Of a DNA stretch of 64,000 nt, positions 27,039 to 35,449 are shown piece by piece. How positions within the stretch are numbered: the first letter of the stretch is position 1; each line of letters begins with the position of its first letter. Both the position numbers and the translations under genes were made by a program. Source of the DNA: Rhizobium leguminosarum (lineage in GTDB: Bacteria > Pseudomonadota > Alphaproteobacteria > Rhizobiales > Rhizobiaceae); NCBI RefSeq assembly GCF_002953715.1, contig NZ_CP025015.1, positions 1 to 64,000 on the forward strand, given 5' to 3'. Under the pieces are notes generated by a model. The model did no database searches, was not told the DNA's origin, and saw only the letters and a list, made by a program, of their open reading frames with translations.

Positions 27039-28178
27039 CTATGGATTCTGCAGTTTCCATAGGCGGTATTGCTCGCGCAGCTTCGCTTCTATCGCAATCA
27101 GTTGGCCAGGATAGTCGTGTCCGCCGAAGCTGCGTGCCGCGATATCGGTCGACAACTGGACTAGGCGCCAAGGTGTGTATTCGTGGAATGGGTTTAGCCC
27201 GATGACATTGCCAAGAGACAGGTCAGCCGGCGCCGGCGCCGTCAAGAGCTTGGTAAACGTTGCAATGGCTGCGTTCATGTCCCACCGTGAGACAAACAAC
27301 GACAGGGCGCACAGGGCAAGGAGTGGAATCGGCGGTCCCCTCCACTTGTAGGAATCAGGATCGATCGGGCTGAACTTTATGCCAGCGTTCTTCGCGACAA
27401 AACCGCAGAGCGTCAGAGCTGCGTCGTAGTGCGGCCGCAAGGTACTGACATCAAAAACCTCCTGGTCCTTGTGCTTGGTGGCCAGTTCCTTGGCTCTGCG
27501 CCAATGAGGTAGATCGAACGGCGTCTCCCTGAGAAGTTCAAACAGGGCAAGGTGCTCTTCTGTGAAGTGGTATTTCGCGGCCGCGGCCCAATCGAAGCCT
27601 GGCATTTCTGCCTGGGCGGGGTGGAAGGTCCAGCGTTGAAATTGCGAGTGGCGCCGGAGGCATCGGGTCCATTCAATTTGCTCAGGCGTAACTGTTACTC
27701 GGACGCGGCTAGAGGCTTTCAGTTCGAAAAACCATTGGCGCATGGCCCGGATCGTCGATTGATCGAACAGCCTTTGCTCGATGCCCTTGCACACAAGCTC
27801 TCTGATCAGTCGTGTTTCTGCGGATTTCGCAGATCCGAGATTCACGAGCCCGTCAGATTGGGTGAGCACGCCATCGTATTCGCCATAGAATTCACAGAAA
27901 GGATGATGGGCGTCGGTGCCGTCCTGGCCAACGAACCGGAAGTGAGATTGCCTAATCAGCTTTTGTGTTGTGCGGGCGCGAGCCGAACGCACGACATGAG
28001 CGCCGGTCCTGCCGCACGACGAACATCGAACGTCCGAGCGAATCCAGTCGCTCCATTTGGGATCTATTTCGGGAACGTGCTCGTCGGCGGTAATGGGCTG
28101 TCTTCCGCTCAGCAACCAGGCGAGTTGCTCGACGTCGATCTCGCGAGCGTAGTGTTCCGAGTAAGCAGTGGTTGCCAT
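27039..28178 (-). CDS. Uncharacterised protein with a Cys-rich N-terminal motif
   Basis: A 379-residue soluble protein. The start is the ATG at 28178 (MATTAYSEHYAREIDVEQLA), preceded by a perfect AGGAGG four bases upstream; the frame extends to 28307 but the extra sequence has no signal. VRCSSCGRTGAHVV (about 55-68) and HHPFCEFYGEY (about 90) suggest a metal-binding site. The rest is helical with no motif I know. It stands alone between the WYL gene and the IS630-type element and could be part of the island or unrelated. Function unknown. Confidence 0.7.
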   Translation of the reverse strand: MATTAYSEHYAREIDVEQLAWLLSGRQPITADEHVPEIDPKWSDWIRSDVRCSSCGRTGAHVVRSARARTTQKLIRQSHFRFVGQDGTDAHHPFCEFYGEYDGVLTQSDGLVNLGSAKSAETRLIRELVCKGIEQRLFDQSTIRAMRQWFFELKASSRVRVTVTPEQIEWTRCLRRHSQFQRWTFHPAQAEMPGFDWAAAAKYHFTEEHLALFELLRETPFDLPHWRRAKELATKHKDQEVFDVSTLRPHYDAALTLCGFVAKNAGIKFSPIDPDSYKWRGPPIPLLALCALSLFVSRWDMNAAIATFTKLLTAPAPADLSLGNVIGLNPFHEYTPWRLVQLSTDIAARSFGGHDYPGQLIAIEAKLREQYRLWKLQNP

Positions 28179-28387
28179 AGAGCCTCCTAGAATGATCTTC
28201 AATGTCCGTTGGACGTGTGTCGCCGTTGGTTGAATTGGACTCAGATGTCTTGATCGACGGCATTGAACTCGTGAGGCACCACGTCGTTGACGCTGGCAGA
28301 GGCTCATGGTGGTCTAGGACCTCGCTGAACGCAGTCGTGTCCGGGCTGCCCCCTAGTACCACGCCACAGAGATTATGACGGTTTGTC

Positions 28388-28672
28388 TTATCGTAGAATT
28401 GGCAGGGCTTCTGGTGGGATGAGAAGTTGGATGCTGCGTGCGGCGCCTGGCACGCGAGATATAAAACCCGCCTTCTCGAGGGTCAGCACCATCTGGTGAA
28501 CAGACGGAGCCGTAACGCCGAAGTGGCGACGCATGTCGGCTTCGGCCGGAGGCTGTTTGAAGATGCGGCTGTAGGCGTAGATGAAGGCCAGGTACTGGCC
28601 TTGGATCTGCGTAAGGCCCCGTCTTGCCGTTGCGGCTTGCGGGTCAAGTGAGGGACTCATTTTGGGATTCAT
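28388..28672 (-). CDS. LexA/MarR-like winged-helix protein carried inside the IS630-type element
   Basis: A 94-residue protein (MNPKMSPSLDPQ...), a winged helix of LexA DNA-binding-domain type: LTQIQGQYLAFIYAYSRIFK at the start, FGVTAPSVHQMVLTLEKAG as recognition helix, and FISRVPGAARSIQLL as wing. An in-frame GTG at 28684 would add four residues. It is divergent from the transposase with 28 bp between starts, so it may repress its own and the transposase promoter. It lies wholly between the terminal repeats and is therefore an accessory gene of the element. Confidence 0.75.
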   Translation of the reverse strand: MNPKMSPSLDPQAATARRGLTQIQGQYLAFIYAYSRIFKQPPAEADMRRHFGVTAPSVHQMVLTLEKAGFISRVPGAARSIQLLIPPEALPILR

Positions 28673-28700
28673 CTGCGTCTCCACGCTGAAGGAGGTGTCG

Positions 28701-29812
28701 ATGAATATAAAGTTTCACATAGAGCTTAGCCAATCGGAACGTGACCAACTGGCCGCTTTGTTGAGCGGGGGGTGCCACAGGTCGCGCAAGATCAAGCGCG
28801 CCCAGATCCTGGTCGCAGCGAACGAAGGCTTCAGCGACGAGGTGATCGCGGCAACCTTGAACGTCAGCGGATCGACGATCTACCGGACCAAACGCCGGTT
28901 TGTGGAAGCCAATCTGGAAGGGGCGCTCAGCGAAGAACCGCGCCCGGGTGTTGAGCGCAAGCTATCGAGCAAGGAGGAGGCGCTGTTGGTAGCGACCGCC
29001 TGCTCAAAGCCGCCGCCTGAGCCCGCTGGACCCTGGAGCTTCTGGCAGATGAGATGGTCCGGCTCACCGATCATGACCAGTTGTCCTCGGAGACCGTGCG
29101 TCGCCGGCTGGCTGAGAACCATCTCAAGCCTTGGCGCAAAGACATGTGGTGCATCCCAAAGATCGATGGGGAATACGTCGCGCGCATGGAGGATGTTCTC
29201 GACCTCTACGCAGAAACGCCTGATCCACAAAGGCCCGTGGTCTGCTTCGACGAGAGCCCGACCCAACTCATCGGCGAAGCGCGCGAGCCCATTGCGGCCA
29301 AGCCTGGCCAGCTTGAACGCTACGATTGCGAGTATCGCCGAAACGGCACGGTCAATCTGTTTGTCTTCATGGACGCCCACCGGCCCTGGCGCAGGGTGAA
29401 GGTCACCGATCGGCGAACCAACCAAGACTTCGCCGAGTGCATGCGCGAACTGGTCGACGTCGATTATCCCGACGCGCCGATCATCCGCGTGGTGATGGAC
29501 AACCTCTCCACTCATTCCGCCGGGGCGCTTTACGACGCATTTCCCGCCCCGCAAGCTCGAAGGGTGCTGAAGCGACTGGAGTTCCACCACACGCCCAAGC
29601 ACGCCAGTTGGCTCAACATGGTCGAGATCGAGATCGGTGTCCTGCGTAGCCAATGCCTCGACCGTCGTATCGACAACAAAGACACCATAATCGCCGAAGT
29701 CGCAGCCTGGGAGCAGCAACGCAACGCCCACGGCGCAAAGATCCAATGGATGTTCACAACCGAAAATGCCCGCAAAAAGCTCCGCAAAGCTTACCCCGTC
29801 AAAGAGTCATAA
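28701..29812 (+). pseudogene. IS630-family transposase, frameshifted
   Basis: Start ATG 28701 with GGAGGTG upstream. Frame 1 encodes the helix-turn-helix region (EVIAATLNVSGSTIYRTKRRF) up to about 29021. The catalytic DDE part continues in another frame to the stop at 29812: VCFDESPTQLIGE, then VMDNLSTHS and TPKHASWLNMVEIEIGVLRS with the last Glu. At the junction, CCGCCTGAG is followed directly by CCCGCTGG. The reading shift fits loss of about 7 bases relative to an intact gene. Programmed frameshifting, known in some IS630 members, is less likely because no slippery heptamer is visible. Confidence 0.8.
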
Positions 29813-29983
29813 TCTCTGTGGCGTGGTACTAGTTCAAGAGCTCATCGCATTCGGCCGTTGTCGGGCTTGCCGCGCCGTTGCTTCTCAGTTCCAGGTAACC
29901 CGAATTAGTTTCTTGAGCCAAATCTCAGATCCAAATGCACTCTACACGAATAAATTTAGAAATTCGATCATTGCTGCCTGGGC

Positions 29984-31000
29984 GTGAATAGTATTATATG
30001 CGTTGTTGGACTTTATCCCTCAGGCAGAAATAAGCACGTGTTTGAACCTGAATTGTTCGGAATTGCGGCCTCCCGATATGCAGATTTTGGGATGTCGTTG
30101 ATTACTCCGTTGCTTGGCTTCCTGTTTCTTTACTTCCTTCGTCTTCCACTTAAGAAGCTGCCCTTTATCGGAGGAGACGTCAATTATACTCCTCCAAGTT
30201 GGGTGCTGCCGCTCTTCGCCATGAGCACTTTGTTTGCATTGGGGCTATCGTTCTCAATTGCCTTTTTTTTGATGCAGATGCGCGGCGAACCAAACCAAGT
30301 AGATTTCGCGAATAGCTTCGAGCGGAAGATCGATTACGCTCCAAATATCGGCACGGTTATCGGGGCGTCATACTCGTTGGTGGAATATGACGGAGACAGC
30401 GATGTCAGGATATTCCTGAACGGATACCGGCTGTTTGGCACTTCATCTCACTGTATGCTGAACTTCCAGTGTCGCAACGCTGCGGACCTGGGCGCAAAGG
30501 CACGCTTTTCTGCCGCAAGAACGTTCGACCTGCCCGATTTGTCGTACAAGCATGTCCGGCAACTGAGGTCTCTACCGATCTCAGAGGACGTCACCGATTA
30601 TCTGGTACCGGGGCAGAACATCTTCGATCTTTTCTTCGGAAACTCAGGCGTGGGCGACTGTGCAGTTCAAGCTCTGATTCATCTGCGTGGCGATAAGACA
30701 GAGAGAGACTTGAGATTGACCGTGACCGACGGACTATCTGCCAAGCCTGTTGAACAGACGACAGGGCCGGGTTTCGACGCCTATGTTTACTCCGCCTCTG
30801 CCGATCAGAACTCTCCGGAATCGGTTAGCAAGTACGGCACTTATATCGACAACCCATCCTTTCGGGTGTGTGAACGGATTAGGGTCATCTTCCAAGTCTC
30901 TAATGGCTTTCCCTTCGACGAGGCAACCTGGAAGGCAAAGCAACAAGCCCGCCAGAAGGCAGAGAACTGCGAGATAAATCCTCGAATGCAAGGGTGCTAG
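29984..31000 (+). CDS. Membrane-anchored protein with beta-sandwich ectodomain (paralogue 1)
   Basis: A 338-residue protein of unknown family with a GTG start. Two transmembrane segments are at about residues 36-56 (FGMSLITPLLGFLFLYFLRL) and 72-99. They are followed by a 240-residue domain containing DSDVRIFLNGYRLFG and ISEDVTDYLVPGQNIFDLFF, then a short GDCAVQALIHLRG strand. The same three blocks occur in the next gene, implying a shared galactose-binding-like beta-sandwich. It overlaps that gene by 7 nt. Base composition is lower in GC than the giant operon nearby. Function unknown; possibly an envelope or surface component. Confidence 0.6.
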   Translation: MNSIICVVGLYPSGRNKHVFEPELFGIAASRYADFGMSLITPLLGFLFLYFLRLPLKKLPFIGGDVNYTPPSWVLPLFAMSTLFALGLSFSIAFFLMQMRGEPNQVDFANSFERKIDYAPNIGTVIGASYSLVEYDGDSDVRIFLNGYRLFGTSSHCMLNFQCRNAADLGAKARFSAARTFDLPDLSYKHVRQLRSLPISEDVTDYLVPGQNIFDLFFGNSGVGDCAVQALIHLRGDKTERDLRLTVTDGLSAKPVEQTTGPGFDAYVYSASADQNSPESVSKYGTYIDNPSFRVCERIRVIFQVSNGFPFDEATWKAKQQARQKAENCEINPRMQGC

Positions 31001-31731
31001 ACTTGATCGGTTTTCAGCGCAATCCGTACCAATTTATCGGTCCACCACCGCGGCCGAACAAGCCGCCCTCTTGGTGGATGCGGCTTATCGGCAATCGAAT
31101 TGCGCTGGCATGTAGCGTATTGCTGCTAAGCGTATGCACGGGTTGGATCGTATCGCCGGAATTCGGGCTGGGCATTAGGTCCGCGGCCCCAGCTAGCATA
31201 GACAGCGATGGCGGATACTTGGGGGAAATTGAAACGCTTAGGATGCCAATCGGTGCGAGAACTAAAGACGACATCAGCACGTTCAAAATTGAAAATGGCG
31301 GTGGCGACGACTACGTAAGAATATACGTGAATAACTATTTGGTCCTCAGCGACGAAAGCCCTGAGAGATTATTTTACATGACAGCACCGGGTGCACAAAA
31401 CGAAGAGGTGAGGAAAAAATTCTTGGAGATGGCCGTCGATCGTCGTGAATACAGATTGGGAGCCGTGGATATAGCTCCCTTTCTGAGGAGCGGATACAAT
31501 TATATTGTCTTTGAAAATGAGAATTCCACTCTGGGCGCGTGTTCAACCGGAGTGATGATGTCTGTCAACGAACAAAAACTGGAAGGCTTTCCTAAGCAGA
31601 TACCGGCCCGATTTACCGCGGAAGCATCGGTACTGAATGCCTCTCTGGTGAAGAGAGCAAAAGAAGCAGGCCTGCCTCATTTGAACAACGCACTCTGCGC
31701 CCGTCGAGTATTTTCCATTTATCTATATTGA
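30994..31731 (+). CDS. Membrane-anchored protein with beta-sandwich ectodomain (paralogue 2)
   Basis: A 245-residue protein with a GTG start overlapping the previous gene by 7 nt. One transmembrane helix lies at about 35-53 (IALACSVLLLSVCTGWIVS). The ectodomain carries DDYVRIYVNNYLVLSDE, LGAVDIAPFLRSGYNYIVFE and GACSTGVMMSVNE, aligning with the blocks of paralogue 1. The N-terminal 30 residues are Pro-rich (FIGPPPRPNKPPSWW). The pair looks like an operon of two related envelope proteins. Confidence 0.6.
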   Translation: MLDLIGFQRNPYQFIGPPPRPNKPPSWWMRLIGNRIALACSVLLLSVCTGWIVSPEFGLGIRSAAPASIDSDGGYLGEIETLRMPIGARTKDDISTFKIENGGGDDYVRIYVNNYLVLSDESPERLFYMTAPGAQNEEVRKKFLEMAVDRREYRLGAVDIAPFLRSGYNYIVFENENSTLGACSTGVMMSVNEQKLEGFPKQIPARFTAEASVLNASLVKRAKEAGLPHLNNALCARRVFSIYLY

Positions 31732-31889
31732 AAGTTGGCTGATAGTTTCAATGCGGGCTAGGCTCGGGAAGTTCGAATCGTTCAGTTGCACCAATCCACA
31801 TGCTCAATGCGGGCGCCATGGTCTTGCAAACCCTTCCTTGAGGAGGATCTTGCCAACTTCCCTGCCATCGGAAAGATAAACGTTCACGA

Positions 31890-33476
31890 GCGGTCTTCGT
31901 CAACGTGCCCGAACTGATTGCCATGGTCCGGAGCTTCGCGGACGTCGTTTTGCCCGAGGATCTTCGCGATTACGTCAAGGTTCCGGCGATCTCGACCGGC
32001 CGGCGGCAGATCCTCACCGCCAAGCCGACGCCGGCGTTCAACGCCTATCAGCAGATTCTCGACGCGCGTATCAAAGCCATCGAAATGCGCGATCGGCCGG
32101 CAGAGCCTGGCGACGATATCCTGCTCTCGGTTATCACTGACGGGCGTCACGCGGCAATCGATCTCCGGCTCGTCGCCCCAGTCAACGACAACGAGGAAGA
32201 CAACAAACTCAACCTGCTCATTCGCAACGCCTTCCGCATTTGGCAGGAGACGGCTGAGCACACCTATGTCCGGCCAGACGGCAAGCCGTTCGAACAACCC
32301 GGCGCCGCGCAGATGATCTTTTCCGATCTCGGCACGATCAACGTCGAAAAGACGCGCGGGCTCTCGGCCTATCGCTGGATCCGTGACGAACTGGTCCGCC
32401 TGGGCGTACCATCGGCGGAAATTGCCTATATCCAGGACTACAAGAAGACCGAGGCCAAGCACCGCCTGTTTCCCGATGTTCGCGCCGGTAAAATCCGCTT
32501 CCTGATCGGTTCCTCTGAGATGATGGGCACCGGTGTCAACGCGCAACTCAGGCTCAAGGCACTGCATTATCTTGACGTGCCGTGGCTGCCATCGCATATC
32601 GAACAGCGCGAAGGCCGCATCGTCCGCCAGGGCAATCAGCACGACGAGGTCGACATCTCGCCTACGCGACGCAGTCGTTCGCTCGACGCGTCGATGTGGC
32701 AGAATAATGAGCGCAAGGCCCGCTTCATCGCGGCGGCTTTATCCGGTGACACGTCAATCCGGCGGCTCGAGGACCTTGGCGAGGGACAGGCCAATCAGTT
32801 CGCCATGGCGAAAGCGATCGCCTCAGGTGACGAGCGATTGATGAAAAAGGCTGGTCTCGAGGCTGATATCGCTCGCCTCGAACGGCTGCGCGCTGCCCAT
32901 GACGATGACCTCTATGCCGTTAGCCGTCAGATCAGGGACGCCGAACGTGACATCGAGACCTCGACGCGGCGGATTGGCGAGATCGGCAGGGACATCGGAC
33001 GCCTTGCTCCGACCACTGGTCAATCCTTCACGATGGCCGTGCTCGGCAAATCCTATGACGAGCGGAAAGACGCGGGCCGGGCGCGGATGAAGGAGATCCT
33101 GACGCTTGTCCAACTCCAGCAGGAGGACGAGGTCATGCTGGCGTCCCTCGGCGGTCTCGATCTTGTGTTCGTCGGCGAACGCTTTGGCAAGAGTGATGGC
33201 TATCGTTATACGACTGTGGTCCAGCGAACCGGCGCCGACTATGAGGTCAATCTGTCCGTCACCGTGACGCCGCTCGGGGCGGTCTCCCGTCTCGAGCATG
33301 CGCTGAGTGACTTCGAAGGAGAGCAAGTTCGCCATCGACGGGACCGTGATGAGGCGCGCAGGCGGCTGTCCTCCTATCGCTTGCGTGAGGGCCGTACCTT
33401 CGCATTCGCAGACGAGCTCACTGAGATGCGCCGGCAGCTTCGGGAGGTCGATGGAGCCATTGCCACCGCCGCATAG
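31890..33476 (+). pseudogene. C-terminal remnant of a large plasmid helicase/methylase-type protein
   Basis: The frame matches the C-terminal third of large (about 1500-1700 residue) SNF2-like helicase proteins common on rhizobial plasmids. It begins abruptly at FVNVPELIAMVRSFADVV, where the family would be mid-protein. Helicase C motifs are present: GSSEMMGTGVNAQLRLKALH and LPSHIEQREGRIVRQGNQ. A compensated frameshift near 32660 changes DISPTRRSRSLD where the family has a phenylalanine/alanine/tyrosine stretch. The N-terminal helicase and methylase domains are absent, so it should be inactive. Confidence 0.7.
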
Positions 33477-33849
33477 GTAGAGGGATAGAACGGCAGAATC
33501 CTTCGCAGCTCGGGATAGGTGGCTGAGTTTGCGGGTTTCTAAAGATGCCCGCCCACAGCTATTTCTCAATATTGAATAGCGAGGAATCCACGAGGTTAAT
33601 CTTATCCTGTGCCTGGAAGCCGAACACCTTCTCGAATTTCTCGGGTCCGAGTAGACGCGCTGCTTCATCAAGAAGGTGTTAATTGCGCGAGTTTAGCATC
33701 TCAGCCGGCGGTGGTGCCGAGTTGTCCGGCGAAGCTCTGAACCTCTCCCCGTAGCGAGAGCAGTCGGTTCAGCAACTCCGGTTCATCAGCCAACACGCTT
33801 CTTGCTGGCGAAAATGCATTCGCCTACCCGTTGCCAGCAGCCGCTTTCC
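33477..33849. other. Gene-poor interval before the M23 gene
   Basis: A 373-bp interval between two convergent coding regions. No ribosome-binding site, repeat or terminator worth reporting was seen; antisense frames here are not supported. Confidence 0.4.
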
Positions 33850-34398
33850 CTAGACTCCTGCAACGCCGACTGGCACCAGCGCATTGGGGTTCATGGCAAC
33901 CTTCGAGCGGTCGACAGCGCTCGCATATGCGACCCAGATCTGCGTCTGATACTCTATGTGTAGATGGGGTTCATTGGGGTCGGGATTGCCAGTGATTCCG
34001 GTCTTTCCAATGACCTGCCCGGCGACAACCGGATCTCCTTTCTTCACCAGGGCCTCGTTAAGATGACAATACGCCACGCCAATAGTCTGCCCGTCGACAT
34101 TATAGCTTATGGACACATATTTTCCCACATCGGTGCCAAAGCCCACCTCCTCGACTTTGGCGTCCGCAACAGCGAAACACTCGGTACCTTTCACGGCCTT
34201 GATATCGAGTCCAGCGTGAAACTTGGTCCCGCTGTTACGAGTACAGCCAAAACGATCCTTCTTCTTGCCGGTTGCCAACTCCATTGCAGCAAGAGGGTTC
34301 TTGACCGGGACCGGAGCTGCCGGCCACACCGGTGGGTTATCGCACGGATTTTCTACAACTAAATTTGGCAATTTATCCTCCATCATAAGCATAACCAT
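33850..34398 (-). CDS. M23-family (LytM-type) metallopeptidase
   Basis: A 182-residue peptidoglycan endopeptidase domain. KFHAGLDIKAVKGTECFAVA gives the first zinc ligands (HxxxD), YCHLNEALVKKGDPVVAGQV is the central block, and PNEPHLHIEYQTQIWV gives HxH. All key residues appear present. There is no signal peptide, so it may be cytosolic until released or exported by another route. It is the last of four co-directional genes, 67 bp after the membrane protein gene and downstream of two giant genes. Confidence 0.85.
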   Translation of the reverse strand: MVMLMMEDKLPNLVVENPCDNPPVWPAAPVPVKNPLAAMELATGKKKDRFGCTRNSGTKFHAGLDIKAVKGTECFAVADAKVEEVGFGTDVGKYVSISYNVDGQTIGVAYCHLNEALVKKGDPVVAGQVIGKTGITGNPDPNEPHLHIEYQTQIWVAYASAVDRSKVAMNPNALVPVGVAGV

Positions 34399-34465
34399 GA
34401 TTCGTTAGATGCACAGAATGATACGCAACAGTAAAAATCAGCGTTAGATGGCCTTTCTGCGTGAG

Positions 34466-35419
34466 TTAAATTGTCACTGTGACCGTCACTACCGCGCCGG
34501 CAGCTACATTGACTGCCTGCTTTACCTTTTTTTCTACACCAGAAGCGTCCCTCGCCTCGATCTCTATTTCGTGGGCCCCGGCACTCACCGAGCACTCTCC
34601 GGCTTCAGGAAAGCGGCCTCCGGCCGTCGTCGCTCGCAGTTGACCATCGATTGTCACATTGATCGACGCGTTGGAGGGAACGTTCTGTCGGTAAAACTCG
34701 ACGACGATCCTCGCCGGCTGTTGGATCGGTGAACGAATTCCCAACCTCTCAAACAACTGGTTTACCGTGCCGCTGCCGCCGGCAACAATGAAGGACGTTA
34801 TTATATATCCTGGTGTTGTTTTGCCGAATGATGTTTGCGGACCGCCGGTAAATGCGCTGAGCAGGTCGGAGACCGCGTCGAGTTTGTAGAAAAAGACGAA
34901 GAACGCCGAGACCGCTATTGCAATTGGCGTCCGAAAACCCTTGCCCAGCAAGTTTTCTTGGAAATACTTCCAGTTGAATAGCGTAGCCAGACCTATCTCA
35001 AGAACTAACGCAAGAACCAGGATAACTCCGAGCACCCCGCCGACACGCACAGCATCAAAAGTGACGACACGCATCGGAGATTCGACCGTGATCGATATTT
35101 CTCCTTCGTACTTCTGGCCTGCCTGATCTGTGGCTTCATACTTGACAATATCGGTTCCGACGTAGTTTTTCTTGGCAATGTAGCTGATGGCCTTATCGTC
35201 GTTTACCTTGTCAGCCCTGCCGGCATCAGGATTCAGGTTCGAAACTGAAACAAGCTTCGCCGTTTCAGCGAGTTGCTCCTCCATCAGAATCGGAATTGTG
35301 ATGAGTTGTCCCTGCTCAACCCTCTCCGTCCTTTGTTGCGCGAAAGCATCAGCCGTCGCGCAAAAAACGGGCATAATGCAGATCACAAGAATACCCAAGA
35401 TACGATGCGTTGAAATCAA
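34466..35419 (-). CDS. Signal-peptide membrane protein with Ig-like and PEGA-like domains
   Basis: A 317-residue protein. The start is a TTG at 35419, decided by GGAGGAGGG five bases upstream and by the signal peptide it produces (MISTHRILGILVICIMPVFC, cleavage after ADAFA). Residues about 30-115 form a cadherin/Ig-like repeat (ISYIAKKNYVGTDIVKYEAT). Transmembrane helices lie at about 122-145 and 160-178. The last 80 residues (SINVTIDGQLRATTAGGRFP.. VSAGAHEIEIEA) resemble a PEGA-type beta domain. It likely sits in the inner membrane with the N-terminal domain outside. It begins 30 bp after giant gene B. Confidence 0.7.
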   Translation of the reverse strand: MISTHRILGILVICIMPVFCATADAFAQQRTERVEQGQLITIPILMEEQLAETAKLVSVSNLNPDAGRADKVNDDKAISYIAKKNYVGTDIVKYEATDQAGQKYEGEISITVESPMRVVTFDAVRVGGVLGVILVLALVLEIGLATLFNWKYFQENLLGKGFRTPIAIAVSAFFVFFYKLDAVSDLLSAFTGGPQTSFGKTTPGYIITSFIVAGGSGTVNQLFERLGIRSPIQQPARIVVEFYRQNVPSNASINVTIDGQLRATTAGGRFPEAGECSVSAGAHEIEIEARDASGVEKKVKQAVNVAAGAVVTVTVTI

Positions 35420-35449
35420 CTTACCCTCCTCCCATTGGCGGTACAGTCT

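Larger units (their letters stand above)
28356..29829. mobile_element. IS630-type insertion sequence with internal HTH gene
   Basis: A 1474-bp element bounded by 24-bp perfect terminal inverted repeats starting GTACCACGCC (28356-28379 and 29806-29829), with TA dinucleotides on both sides (28354-28355 and 29830-29831) as expected for IS630/Tc1-type insertion. It contains a plus-strand transposase (28701-29812, frameshifted) and a divergent minus-strand winged-helix gene (28388-28672). The perfect repeats imply recent arrival or mobilisation in trans. The transposase frameshift suggests this copy may not move by itself. Confidence 0.88.

Noticed and set aside
29011..29030. Programmed frameshift in the IS630 transposase
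   Set aside because: No slippery heptamer is visible; the reading shift is better explained by loss of about 7 bases.
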